Part shown: positions 11,809 through 24,624 of the stretch, in pieces
Numbering within the stretch: position 1 is the stretch's first letter
Layout: every line of letters starts with the position of its first letter
Source: Paramecium octaurelia
Taxonomy: Eukaryota > Ciliophora > Oligohymenophorea > Peniculida > Parameciidae
Length of the DNA: 39,261 bases
Assembly: GCA_905182995.1 (NCBI GenBank)
Contig: CAJJDP010000001.1
Span: 842,827 to 882,087, forward strand
Direction of reading: 5' to 3'
The notes under the pieces: generated by a model
Database searches by the model: none
What the model was told of the DNA's origin: nothing
What the model saw: the letters and a program-made list of their open reading frames with translations, nothing else
Translations under genes and position numbers: made by a program

Positions 11809-14642
11809 ATAGCTGTGATAATAAACTAATATAATAAACAAAATAATTCAAGTGCATTCCTCTATTAAATCAAACTAAATTTATGTTTATATCTATTTTT
11901 AGAAATAAAGTTTTACTACCCTCACCCCCTATTTTATACTATCACACCCCTAACTACTTAAAATAAGCATATAATTTATCAGAAAATTATTTAAAAGATA
12001 AATAATAAGAATTCTGTTAGATGAAAACAAAAAAACTGCTATAATTTCTGTTATTTTGATTTTAAACAAATATGAATCCTTAAACATCAGATCGGAATAT
12101 ATTAAACAAGAACATTATATTACAACTATTGAAAAATTAATGTAATTTAAGAAATTTAGTTATTAAAAATTTTTATTGATTTCATAAACTTGATTTCATC
12201 ATAATCCAATCTAACATAATGAATATTAAGAAATCAGAATTTCAAATCAAAACTGTTTATTAAAATTTATAATCAGTACAAAAACTTAGATTTTCTTCAT
12301 TTTGAACAACAAACTTCTATTAAAATTATTCTGATTTTCTCATTTAGAGGAATTTCAAATTTAATTTAACACTCCTCTACTTATTTTCATAAATTATGTA
12401 AGGAAAAATAAATTTTTTTTAATATTTATTTTAAGGTAAAAATTCTTGAAGTGAAGAGGTAATTCAACAATCTTTCTTTGGCACAAATATTAATAAATAA
12501 TTGTCAGAATATCAGTCAAACCTAAGAATTTTTAAACGACAGTTAATAGTTTTATTTAACTTAAGTTCTTATTATTAATGATAACTCTTAAATTTTTGAG
12601 TAAGATGAATCACAATTAAAAAATCAATTTTATATTATGATTATTTATGATGAAAAAAGAAGTGAATAAATAAATTAATTGTATGGCATCGATTTGAATT
12701 CAGACTTTTGATAAAGAAATGTTGATTAAGTTTTGAAAGCTTGCCTTTGTCTCTCTATCTGTAATGAAAAGAATCTTTTTTGAATTACATATTGATTAAT
12801 TCAATTTTATTTACGAATTTTACTCATCTCTTCAGATTGTATGCAATATAACTAAAAGTTACCCTTCTGCAGTTGGAATTTAATATATAATTCTTCCATA
12901 AAAAACATAAAATTCTTTCTTAGGTTATTTTCATATCATATATATCATTAAATTATCAATAAAAATTCCAATCTAAGTTTTAATGAAGAATCAAATAATA
13001 GTATGATTCAATTATAGAGTTCCTTTTTCAAATACAACTCCTCGGAGTGAGGAACTATTGTATTTTATTTCTCAAATTCATTATTTGAGAAATAAAGAAT
13101 GATCTCTTCCCAAAAAGTCACAGATTTGAAAGGAATCATTTTTGTTATCCTTAATTTCTTTATAGCAAGTTCATAATTTCCACATTTTACACCATTCATA
13201 AATTAGATAACAATGTTAATGATTTTAAGTCAATTCCATTTATTTTGTTTGCAATTACATATTTCAATTGATTTATTGTGAATTCCACTCTTTATAACTA
13301 CAATCCATCTTGTAATACTCTTTAGGTAGAGCGCTTTCATTCTATATATATTTAAATTTTATTTATAACAAAATATTTAATATTATTGCTTGTATTTGTA
13401 TTTGATTTTTGGCCTTACATATACACACATTTTGTACAAGCCTGATGTTATAATATATTATTTTTACAAATAATTATCTCCATAAAAGATTGAAGATTGT
13501 AAATATGATTGACAAATTCATAGCAAATCATTTCTCTATTATTTAACGCTTAATGGTTGAATTTTCTGAACATTATTTTATAGTCCAAAAATATAAGTAT
13601 AATTATTATTGCTTCGAAACTCGAATTGGTATATAAATAATTTATAGCTGTTATCCCATAGTAAAAACGTATGATAATATCTTAATTCATGTAAATTAGA
13701 GATGACTCAAATTATTAATTTCGATTAATTTAACCTCGTAGATGCTGAATCTAATTTTATATCTATTATTTTTGCCAATATTATATTTTATTCAAAGAGT
13801 AAACAACTTATGATTTAAATCATAATTTTATTATCTCCATATATTTCAATTCTTTTTATTATATTCTCCATTCTAAACCCTCTATGATCGATATTTGAAC
13901 ATATTTTTCATTTTGATCTTATTTATCTTTTCTTTTGTTTCACCTTCTAATTCTTACTCTTCTACTCATGAATTATCTGAATTAATCGATAAAAATTCAT
14001 GATAATTTTTTTAACTAAAAAAAAATAAAATACATTCTTTTACTTTATCATTTTAAAATATTGACGTGATCTCTTATCTTTTATGTTTAATATATATCTA
14101 TAGATAATTAATCTTGAAGGTACTTCCATTTTTTCTTAACCTGATAAGTTAACTGGGCCAACTTAAGAATAAAATTGTTTAGTAAGCTAATCCAAAGTCT
14201 TAATTTTTGTTATTTCTAAAAGTAGAATCAGTTTGCTCCATATTTAACTTTGCTAGATATTTCTTAAATAGCAACTATTGTCCAAAAATTTAGAATTCCA
14301 AATTATGAAGATATTTCAAACAAAAGAATACCAAAAATTGATGAATAACAAAATCAATCTTAGAAGTTTCTATATTCTTGAAGAGACTATTGGATGAATT
14401 CTTAAATAATTGGAAAATTCAGAATAAAATTTTATTGAAATATGTGTAATCCTAAATGGAAAAGAGTATTAGATTTCCTTATTTACCGTTATTAAAATTA
14501 TCAATTCATATGAATCTCATTTTATTATGTTGTTTTGTTATTGATACTATTTTATTTTTGCTATTATAATTACATTTAACGCGTTAGGGATTTTACGTGT
14601 TAATTATTATTAGTTTAGTAATAAATTTAAGATTGTTTAATA
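11809..14642. other. gene-poor interval with coding debris near its right end
   Basis: The first 2.3 kb shows no gene on either strand. It includes the kinase 5' flank with a C-rich patch at about 11920-11960 (runs such as ACCCTCACCCCCT) and the palindrome described separately. From about 14130 to 14560 several plus-strand frames read like protein in pieces (LISQLGQLKNKIVQQANPKS; TIVQKFRIPNYEDISNKR; ICVILNGKEYQISLFTVI). They are in different frames and broken by TGAs, so they are probably remnants of a lost gene. No family is recognised. Confidence 0.4.
13064..13096. repeat. perfect inverted repeat, 14-bp arms, 5-nt loop
   Basis: The left arm 13064-13077 (TTTATTTCTCAAAT) is the exact reverse complement of 13083-13096, around a TCATT loop. 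A weaker pair (AGTTCCT at 13018-13024 and AGGAACT at 13050-13056) lies just to the left. It could form a hairpin in RNA or a cruciform in DNA. No gene end abuts it. Confidence 0.85.
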
Positions 14643-16702
14643 ATGGAAATCGAAGATATAAAAGAAGCAATCTCCTTTGAGTCAATAACATGTAGGCAAA
14701 CAACTAAAGAAATTGAAGTGGTCAAAATGGGTTAAACTAAGGAAAAACCTTTTAAGGCGAAGCTTCAAATTACATTCACAGTTGATAACGAAATCATCTA
14801 TTTATACGATGGAATAAACTTAAGAAAGTAAAATGATTTTATATAAACTGAAAGAGAATATATTTTAGATTCTTAGGATAATCCATAAATATTAGCAAAT
14901 ATGGATTAGATCTAACATCGTATATGATAAGGTGAATATGGACTGAACAATAAAAAAACAGGAAATCGGATGGCTACTTGGAAAGGAGTCGACATTCCAT
15001 AAGTTGGCGAATATTACGAAAGGATTGAAGCAAGGTTAATTGAAAGAACTTATAAAAAATGATTGGAAGTAAAAATTATTTATTTAATATAAAAAATAGT
15101 AAAGCATAAGCATATGAATTTGGAGAATACTTAAACAATAATAAAATTAGAAGGTGGATATACATCTATGAAAAAAAAACGATGTACAATGATTTATAAT
15201 AAAATATTAGTGGTGGAGGATTTTATGATGAATAAAATTAAAAGAATGGTAAGTGGACTGAATTGAGTGATGAATTCAGAAGGGTTTCGTAAGTTCTTTA
15301 TAATGGCGAGTATAGGAATGGAAAAAAGGTTGGCAGATGGGATAGTTTCTTCAGGGAGGAAGAAAAAGAAAATTTTTTAGAATTGTAAATAATAAAGAAA
15401 AAGTTTAGTGTTGGTGGATTATATGCTGATTAGATGCAGGGAGAGTCAACCAAAAATGGGAAATGGGTTGAGTTGAACAATGGATTTGAAAAGTTTTCTT
15501 AAATCACTTATAATGGTCAGTATAAAAATGGTAAAAAGGTTGGTAGATGGACAGCTTTTTATAAGGATCATGGAAAAGTAAATTTTGAAGAAATGTATTA
15601 ATAAATAAAAGCCTAGTGGTTGTGGATGCTACGCTGATTAGATAGAAGGAGAATCAGTTAAAATAGGGTAGTGGATTGTGTTGAGCGATTAGTTTGATAA
15701 GTATTCTTAAGTCACTTTAATTGGTGAATATTAAATGGGAAAAAGGATGGTAAATGGGATATTTTATATATGGGAGAAAAAATGTAATTTTTAACTTATA
15801 ATGTTATTAAAACTAGTGGTGGAGGATCATATGTAACTTAGATAGAAGGGGAATCCATGAAAAATGGAAGATGGATTGAGCCAAGTGAAGGATTTCATAA
15901 GTATTCATAAATAACATATAATGGTGAATATAAAATGGGGAAAAAAAAAAAGGTTGGAAAAGGGATATATTACACAGAAGGAGTAACAAATTTGAAAAAT
16001 TTAGAAAGATGTAAATTTATGAATTTGAATTTTAAGTGGTGGTGGAATGTATGAGGAAGGAAGTTAAAGGAAAATGCTAAGGTGGATTGAACTAACCGAT
16101 GGATTTTTGGAGGCATCATAAATAACTTATAATGGGGATTATAAAATGGGAAAAAAGTTGGGAGATGGGTGATTTCAGCTTGGGAAAAATAAATGTAAAT
16201 TTATAATATCAAATATGTATAATTAAAGTTTAGTGGTGGTGGATCAAATGATGAAGAAAATTAATTAAAGGTTGGAGTTTGGATTGAATTAATTGATATT
16301 TATAAATGGGATTCATAGGTTGCATATAAGGGTGAATATAAAAAAGGTTAAAAAATTGGAAGGTGGGATGTTTTGTATATAGGGAAGAAGGGAAAGAAAA
16401 ATTTGAACTGATGTAAATACTAAATAGAAAATAATTAGTGGTGGCGGATCATATGATGAACAAGATTCTATGAAAGTTTGGAGGTGGATTGAATTGAATG
16501 ATAATTTGGCATCGAATATGAATAATCATACATTATTTATGATGGGGAATATAAAAATGGGAAAAAAGTAGGTCTATGGATGGAAATGGATAGAAAATGG
16601 AATGAAAAAGAATTTAAGAAATGCCAAGAAATTTCATATGATAAATTAATATTATGCTTATTTTAAATGGTTAATCTTATTTTAAATTTCATAATGATAT
16701 GA
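14643..16702 (+). pseudogene. decayed tandem-repeat protein (YNGEY..GKKVGRW family)
   Basis: The frame opens at an ATG at 14643 and ends at a TGA at 16700-16702. At least seven units of about 200 bp each begin with a Gly-rich SGGG(S/F)Y motif, continue with GKW-x-EL and end YNGEYKNGKKVGRW. Unit starts are near 15209, 15407, 15615, 15815, 16035, 16232 and 16437. I know this as an abundant, MORN-like Paramecium repeat family of unproven function. The copy is dead. A TGA at 14925-14927 replaces what should be a Trp before QGEYG, and the first 400 bp need several frame changes. More indels follow, near 15050-15120 and 15605, and unit six has a TGA. The final unit ends KKVGLWMEMD in one frame. Repeat identity decreases toward the middle, as expected for neutral decay. 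Confidence 0.85.
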
Positions 16703-17439
16703 TTGCTTGATGGAATATTTTATTGATCATATAGAAAATATTCGTAATGCAGATATGAGATATTAAATTTTTAAGGCCTATAGGGAGCATATAATTTTAA
16801 TTATTCAAAAGTCTGGTTTAATTTTATTAATTAATCCAAAGATTTAATAAAAGTATAAAACCTTTTAGATTATCACAATAGCAAGAATTCGATATATAGT
16901 GCTATTATAATTGGAGATTAGTCTTTAACAACGTTACAATATTTGAGAGTATTAAATGAAGTGTAACTAATTCTGGATTAAATGAAAGGAGTCAGAGCTA
17001 AAGCAGAGCCAGTATTGAAAATGTCTATGAAAGAGAAAGTCAAGTCTGCAGACCAAATTAGAATAATACATTTATAGTGACACTATTTATAATGAAGTAC
17101 ATCACTCTCATAATTGGTTACCTTCAAAGCTCATAAGAAAAATGCATCATAAATTATTTATCAGAAGAATTATAGAGTCCTATATAAGCGTAAGCTTCTC
17201 GTTCTTTTTCTAATTTAAGGATTAATTGATAAATTAGATAGGGTGAAATTGTCTGCTAAATTACTTAATTGTGTTCACATTAATATTTAAATCTTGTTAA
17301 CTAAAGATAAGATACAAAGCTTGTTGAAATTTTCAATTTGGGCAGCCATTTAATTCTCAAACATAACGAGTGTAAAATGCTATGTAAAATGGCAAAATTA
17401 AATTTTTAATATAAAAACTATAAAATATTTATATTATTT
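16703..17439. other. coding debris upstream of the second WD40 gene
   Basis: A plus-strand frame is open at 16727-17080 (ending ...KSADQIRIIHLQ then TGA). A second frame overlaps it from about 17090 onward (RVKLSAKLLNCVHIN). Neither shows a known motif, and I find no short intron joining them to the WD40 gene at 17440. They may be remnants of a longer N-terminal part of that gene or of an unrelated gene. Confidence 0.3.
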
Positions 17440-18435
17440 ATGGGCACTAAATAAATAAAGGATAAAGATCATAATTAATAATAGTTTTAATATAAGAATT
17501 TGGAGGGATTCTAAATTACATATGAAGAAAAGTGTTTTGCTTTGGCATTTAATTAGAGTTGTTCATATCTAGTTGCAGGATCTGATTTTAATATTAAAGT
17601 ATTTAAATTTGATTATGAATAATTGCAACCAACCTAGCTGCTAATTGCTCATAAAGATTATGTTTAAACTTTGAATTTCATGAAATAGACTAATTAAAGT
17701 TTTATATCTGGAGGCCGTGATAGTTTTATAATTATATGGGAATTAAACAATATGAGTAATTGGTACAAGAAATAAACATTGAATTATCACATTCTTCCAA
17801 TTACTTGCTTAATAATAAGCAAAAATGAAGAGTTTTTCTTTTCAGGCAGTGATGATAGAACAATTAAACTTTATCATAAGAACCATGATTAGGAATGGTT
17901 TTGTAAATAAAATATAATGGATCATTCTGGTACGATTAATGGATTAAGTTTAAATTAAGAATAAAATAAGTTAATCACTTGTGCTTAAGATTTCAAGATA
18001 TTGATTATAGAAAGGGATAATGATAATTGGTTTGTTATATAAACTATAGAACAATATGGATTGAGATTATGCTTTATTTTTGACAATCTCTTTACTTTTT
18101 AGCCGAATGACAACGCTATGTATCTATATTACCCTGAATCAAATAATTAAATTATTAATTATAAGAAAAAGAAAATTGGTACGAAACGAGGAGGTTGTGT
18201 TTGTACTTCCCTTTTTCCTCAATAATTTATATAATCAAAAAGTCTTTTAATGAATAAAAATGGAGGATATGTTCATTTCATAAAAATATTAGATTTAAAT
18301 ACTTATTATATAGTATAAACCATAAATTTTGGAACATATTGTCTCTCAGGAGAAATTAGTGAAGATGGTGAATATTTTGTAACTTGGGACAACTTATCAA
18401 ACCAAATTCAAGTTAAAAAATATATTGAATGTTGA
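17440..18435 (+). CDS. WD40-repeat protein, short form
   Basis: A single exon of 331 aa ends in TGA, with TAA/TAG as Gln. Blades are visible as YLVAGSDFNIKVFKFD, SFISGGRDSFIIIWEL, FFFSGSDDRTIKLYHK and KLITCAQDFKILIIER. The last blade ends SEDGEYFVTWDN, the same signature as the gene at 3480. The zinc motif and helical linker of that relative are absent. The chosen ATG at 17440 is the last before the first blade, but the frame is open a little further upstream (ATGs near 17376 and 17391). The true start could lie there, or the gene may be a 5'-truncated copy still open by chance. WD40 proteins are interaction scaffolds, and the partner is unknown. I see no signal peptide, TM segment or intron. 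Confidence 0.85.
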
Positions 18436-18714
18436 TTTTCATTAAATCTTCATATATTTATTATGAAATTCAAAATCATTATTTAGATGAATTATATGAG
18501 ATATGAAGACTATAATTCTATTTAAATTAAGAAGTTTCGGTCTAAATTTCAGATGCTAGTGAATTTGCCATTTCTAGATTTTTAAGTATCAAATATTAAA
18601 CAATTAAATGAAAGTTAAAACTCTTTGTATTTATTTTCTATCTTTTATATCATCATTAACAGTGATAAATATATTTCAACTAATAAGAACTGAAAAATTA
18701 TTTAAATTATTTGA
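18436..18714. other. 3' flank of the WD40 gene, nothing recognisable
   Basis: AT-rich sequence. Short open frames are present but no motif. Confidence 0.5.
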
Positions 18715-19977
18715 TGTTCTTAGGTTTAGTTGCATAATTTATAAAATTATATATGTCATAATTATAATAAATAATTCTAACTATCTAAAGATGAATAATT
18801 TATACCGCTATAACTAAATTTTTCATTACTTAAATATAGTATTTAGATAGAAATTATTTCTAATATTAAACTATCAACAATTCTGAAAATCTTGCTTTTC
18901 TCTAATTTATTTAAATCTAATCAGTTTTGTAAATTCCATTTTCAGCCATTTTTAAAGCAAGCAGAACGATCCACTATAAAATCCAAAAACAAATTATTAA
19001 TAGGGTTCTTTTTCAGGCTCAATACTAATATCTTTATTTATCTTTTAAATACTCACGACTATCTGTTATTCTAAATCGTTTTGGTTATTTATTCTAAAAA
19101 AATGATCTCTTTTTAGCTATTCAGCTGTTTCAATCCCTTGCAGATTGTATTGAGATATACCAGCAGATCAATAAAAATCAATACTTAATACTATTCTCAT
19201 ATACAAAGAGCTGTAAGCTATGCTAGTTTAATTTGAGTAGAAGCAGAACTTAAAACCTCATCGTTCTAAAATGTGATTTATTATCATCACTTAATATTAT
19301 TTTATAAGATAAATTGAATTCTTCACTCTTTAATTCAAAAGGTTTCCTTTAAATGAGTTAATAATTTATCGGAAAATAACTAAAATATATATATTATCCA
19401 ATATTCAATTTTAAGTAATCACTATTTATATTAAGCTCACTAAAACATTATAGATTTCTCATATTCAATAGTGAAATCCTTTTTTAAATAAAAATAAAAT
19501 GTCAACAAATGACTAAACATAAAACAAACTTAAAATTAACTTTATAAATATAAACATTTAATGAATTAAGATAGAATGTAACTCATATTATATGTTATCT
19601 GATAATTAAACTTTTTAAATTATAAACTAATTACAGATATTTAATTCTTTAGAAGAATATTTTGAAATCAAATTTGCAGTTGTTATTAATTAAAAAGAAT
19701 TTTTAAATAAATGATTTTTTAGATAATAATACTCATTTTAAAGATTTTACTACAGCATTAAAAATTTAGTGTTTTTCTTTTGATTATTTAAGTTCATTAA
19801 GGTGGTCAATATTAAATTTTCAGTTTTCTAAGTTCTGGTCTTGGTCTAGCACTCTTAAATTTAAAATTGATCCACGCAGAGATGAACTAAATAGAAAAGG
19901 TCCTATATTTTTATTGTTTTAATATAATCTAAAATTTAAAGGATTTTCGATATAATTTATAGAATGAGCTTTAAAAG
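18715..19977 (+). other. 420-codon TGA-free frame of doubtful coding status
   Basis: Between TGAs at 18712-18714 and 19975-19977 one plus-strand frame has no TGA. The translation is rich in Ile, Leu, Phe, Asn, Gln, Lys and Ser. It is poor in Asp, Glu and Gly compared with the intact genes of this window. A few parts read like protein (LFQSLADCIEIYQQINKN; IDPRRDELNRKGP). In DNA this AT-rich, with one stop codon, one or two frames of this length are expected by chance in 39 kb. I cannot call it a gene without homology. Confidence 0.2.
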
Positions 19978-21211
19978 TATATATATATATATTTACTTGT
20001 TTAAGTATTTAATGAGTTTTAACAATTTCAGACTCATCCCTTTTATACAATCTCCTGAGAAGATTTTATACAATCTCCTAAGAAGATTTTAAACAATCTC
20101 CTAAGAAACTTTTTGGCGGTGAAAACTCTTTCATAAATACACAATTTTTACAATTTGCATCAATGGATTTATCATAAATACTTTTGATGCACTGTAAAGT
20201 TTGGGTTTTTTTCACTCAAAATATTACTCTATTTTGATAACAAACCTTAGATATTTCGAACTTTTATTTTGAATATAAAAAATAATCAAATCTTTTTTAC
20301 AATGTTTATTATATGAATTCAGAATTAATTCCCTAATTAATTGCAAATATAAAAACGATAATCTTCAAATTTCTATATTTCTCTAATCTCTAAACAAATT
20401 AACAAACTAATATTTTTGCTATTTCTCAAAAATATATATGAAATGGAACTCGTTTTTATCATATACTCATAAATTAACATATACATAAACAGATTTATGA
20501 ATGAATTAATAATTAAATTGTATAAATTCCAAACAGCAACTCATTATAAACCAATATGTTCTGAATCAAATAACAATATATGAAGATCTTTCAAGTTAAT
20601 AATTCTAGAATATTCTATTCTTTGTAGATGTAATTATATTTACTACAATAAATTTTATTTGATATTTGGTTATTATCAATATAAAATGAATTCATTTTAG
20701 ATATTACATTTTTGGATCTTAAAATAACATGAATCAATATCAGAAATCACTTATTGTGCAAATATATATAATTAAACGCATTTTATTGTTATTTTCTTAA
20801 TTGGTAATTAAGTTGATGAGGATTAATTATGAATAGGGAAATAATGTGTGTTTGGTGATCAATTAAATTAAAAGATAAAAATATTTTAATTTTTCTATAA
20901 TAATCAGCCATAAATACTGGAATTTGCTTCATGAATATTCAATTTATAGTGTTATTATGGTATGATTTCATCTTTATAATGATTACACAAATTTCTAAGA
21001 ATGAATAAATTATTTAGATTGATAATTGTATTAATCAACTTAATCTACAACAAACCGACCATAGCTGCATATTCTTTTATTAAAGCAATTGTTTTAATTT
21101 ATTTATTGCTTGTAATTTTTTTCTCATATTGAGAGGGTCAACATGAAAAATTATTGAGTTAATTTTGCTTATAACAATTAATCAAATCTACACTACCACT
21201 TATCACAAGCA
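19978..21211. other. gene-free AT-rich interval
   Basis: No gene or known motif is visible apart from the tandem repeat at 20041-20109 and a short (TA)n run near 19980-19993. Confidence 0.5.
20041..20109. repeat. 23-bp tandem repeat, three units
   Basis: Three adjacent 23-bp units lie at 20041-20063, 20064-20086 and 20087-20109. They share TTTTATACAATCTCCTAAGA with only a few substitutions (TGAGAAGA, TAAGAAGA, TAAGAAAC at the ends). No gene is adjacent. Confidence 0.9.
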
Positions 21212-24200
21212 ATGAATCAGCTATTCATAAATAAGATTGGAAAAAGCATAAAACTTTTAGAGATGATAAAAAAAAATTATATTTTTATGGAAAAAGAAAA
21301 TTATGCAATTAGATTTGAAAGGGAAGAAAATCATTTCACACCTTGTAAGTTCCAAAACAATTTATTAAATTGTAATAGAATTTCAAATTTTCATGCATCC
21401 CTAAAAGTGTATTGTTAACAATAAAAGCTATTATTAAGCTCGATTATTATTATTTCTTAGATTACTTATATACCTTAATTTATAATTTCACTTTCATATA
21501 TAGATGGTGCCTTAATAGTTAAATTCTATTCTTCATCACTTCAAAGACTGAAAGATAACTAGATTTCATGATATGACCAACCCTTAATTTTCAATAATAA
21601 TCTAAGGCCTTAAGAGGAATATCAGTTTTTTCAAAGTTTATACCTTTTGAAAATACAAATTTATGTCTTTGGTTAAATCAATGAATAATGCATAAAAATC
21701 TGAATCATTAATATTGATATTACACAAAGGATTAAAATTGCCATGCGAAAGCTTTTAAAATCTTTTTAGATTTATGCGACTAAAGCAAATATTATCTGTA
21801 TAGATAATTGGGGAAAATAATTATAAATAATTTTTCATGTTTAATTATGGTTTATTCTAACAGATTCAAAGTATAGAGTTCAAACCATATGCTTTATATC
21901 CAACCTATTCTACGAGATTTCAAAGTTTATTTCTACCAATTTAAGATATTAGTTATTTTAAGAGGAGTAATTAGAAGGCTTTTTATTTTGATAAATAAAT
22001 GGATTTCAAAGGAAACAATAAATATATTGTCCTGACTCATCTCTTCCTATTAAACCACACTAGGTTGTAATAACCTTTCAGCTTTTAATGATATAATCTG
22101 TTTATGGAAAATTATTGAATTTAGATGTACTATCGAAAAGATATGAGCCGAAAATTTAAAGATATGTTTGGCTTTTATGTACCCTCAGTTATTATTTGTT
22201 TCTGAGTAGAAAAAGTAGATTTCTCTAAACTAATATATGCATTAAAATATTCACAGTAATTAGAATGTTAATCCTATTGATTATTTAACATTCTTATGAA
22301 CAAAAGGCTTATTTTAATAAATCATATCTGTTTTAAATTTATGATGATATAAAAAAATAAGAATAGTTATAATTTTCCTATTAAAGTTCAAAAATAACTC
22401 ATCTTTATTACATAATCAATATATCTACTATTTCTCAATAAACAAAAATAAATAATCCATTTAAATTTAGAAAAATAATTAAGCTCATATATCTACTTTG
22501 GGGGTATTAAGAATATTACAATTATACTAAATTCTTCTTTAAATTGAAAATTTGAATTTCTTCGATTAAAGGAGAATATTTGAATTGTTGCTATGAATGG
22601 GTGTTGATGCTGTAATTAAGAATTTATTTTTAGTCCTTTTGAAATAACAGTGTATAGCTAACTTCTGATAGCTCCAAATGTTAATCGTTTTGTTAATTTT
22701 AAATTAAGAAATTAAACCACGCCTTCTTATCTATTATTCTAGTAGATATATGAAAATAATAATTCATATGAATGGAGGAAGATTTAAATATAACATAAAT
22801 ATTTGTTAATAATTTAAATAAATGCATTCTCATCAATCCAATTACATAATCAACATTAATAACTGACTAAAATTTCAAAATTATTACAATAATTAGTTTT
22901 TAAAGTTACAACCATTTTACACTAGAATCATTTTTTAAGGGTTATTCATTTCTGGTATCACTTTAAGGTTTTCACTTTTCCTTGTTTGGCTAGATATTAA
23001 CTCTTTCATATTGTGTACTAATTCCATGAATTCATTATAATCATTTTTAAGTATACTGAATAAGGAAAAAAATTTAACCTTTAATTTAACAGTCTATAAA
23101 TAAGTGAGCTAAGGAATATTCACAGTTACTTATGTTAAGCAGACAGATTTAATTCATTTTCTATTACAATTTTTTTTTATTTATTTCATGTCTATGATCT
23201 CATTGATCATTTATATTATTTTACTTTGGAATCATTATTGGTCTGACTTCATGGTGGAGTAAAGAACGAATGATTATCTTTGCTGTAAATGTATTTTAAT
23301 TCTAGCCTTATTGAAAATTATTTATTTAGCCTTTTTATCTATAGATGGCCTAATGTTGTTTTCTTGTTTGTAATTGATTTGATTTTTAAATTCTTTTTTT
23401 CTTCTGATCTGATTTTCTATTTTTATTTTTCATCCAAATTTCTTATAGTTGCTTTTTAAATTTTTTTTTTGTTTCCTTTCTTCTAAATACCCAAAGGTTT
23501 TTCATTTTCGATTTCTTATATTGTGGGAACTAATCGATTAGAATCATGACGAAATTTTTAGTTATTTATTTATGATGGTTAAGAAAATTTTGAATGATTT
23601 AACTATCCGAAAATTATCTAGTAACACAAGTGAGCTTAAGGTACAATTTATCGATCTAATCAGAATAACTATGTATGATTTTAAAAGAACAGTTAAAATT
23701 GATCCTTATTATTTTGATAATTTTTCCATCATGTTTTATATTAATATCTTCTCTACTTAATTAAGTCTGTATTTTCTATTATTACTTTATTTCTTTTTTT
23801 AACAGTTAAATTTAGGGTCATCCCATTTTTAAATCAGATCATCTCTAATAAATGTGGTACTTCTATAGTTTAAGCAATATGTCAAAATTCAAATTCTTCA
23901 TCTTTTAGGTTTATTATTTGAAAACCAAATAATATGTGAAAGAACTAACATGATTTCACTAATTTCCCTTGCGTTATAATTATCTGAAGGGCGATATGAG
24001 TCTCAAATTTAAGTGTAGCGTATTTAAATATTTTAAAAATAATGAATAATAATATTTTTTTAATTAGATTACAAAAATGAACAAAAGTGTCGTTATTTTG
24101 ATTCAAAAAATAACAAATTGTTGTGAACATTCAATTGAGGAGAATGTAGTATTAAAATTTTGATAATAAATATATGATATAATACAAATTATTTGAAAGT

Positions 24201-24316
24201 ATTAAAAATGATGTGCTTTTGCGCATATTTATTAATTTAAGGATTTAAATTTCTAACTTTGATTATGATAGATTGTAAATAAAATTCTTATTACTCCTCC
24301 CTAAAATTGTTATTTT
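21212..24316. other. gene-poor interval with scattered open frames
   Basis: No gene is supported. A plus-strand ATG frame at 21212-21571 is open for 119 codons. Near 22080-22125 there is a WD-blade-like stub (NDIICLWKI) in a broken context, so a third WD40 copy may once have been here. From 22772 an ATG frame (MEEDLNITQIFVNN) runs 85 codons to a TGA at 23027. Around 22920-23370 another frame is strongly hydrophobic. A further frame from about 23480 to 24045 (KKILNDLTIRKLSSNTSELK; ISLALQLSEGRYES) ends in TGA. All three frames overlap as open stretches here, which warns that chance is likely. Confidence 0.3.
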
Positions 24317-24624
24317 GAAGCACTTTTTAAATAAATATGGAATTATATAATTAGATCAATTTATTATGAAAATATTATATTATTTTTTGAATAATACTAG
24401 AAAATAACTTTTTTTAAAGAAGCATTAAAATTGATAAATTACTTTCTACAATATATTATATTTTTATCAAAAAATATTATAGTGTATAATGTAGATAAAG
24501 AATAGAGAATAATTAATTTAATTCTAAATTTAATATAGTTATTAAAATTTGTTAAATAGTTAAATTGATTAAGTTAATCGAATTATTAAGATTTTTTAAT
24601 GTAAAAAATTGATATTAATTAATA
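24317..24624 (+). repeat. 5' flank of the cysteine-rich gene, type A (also at 36614-36921)
   Basis: This 308-bp upstream sequence recurs at 36614-36921 with no difference that I could see, beginning GAAGCACTTTTTAAATAAAT. It leads directly into the type A start codon. The type B copies have a different but related flank: both share stretches such as AAAATTGATAAATTACTTTCTA and the final GATATTAATTAATAATG. Confidence 0.85.

Noticed and set aside
22080..22130. third WD40 gene
   Set aside because: A single blade-like stub (NDIICLWKI) in a broken context is not enough to name a gene.
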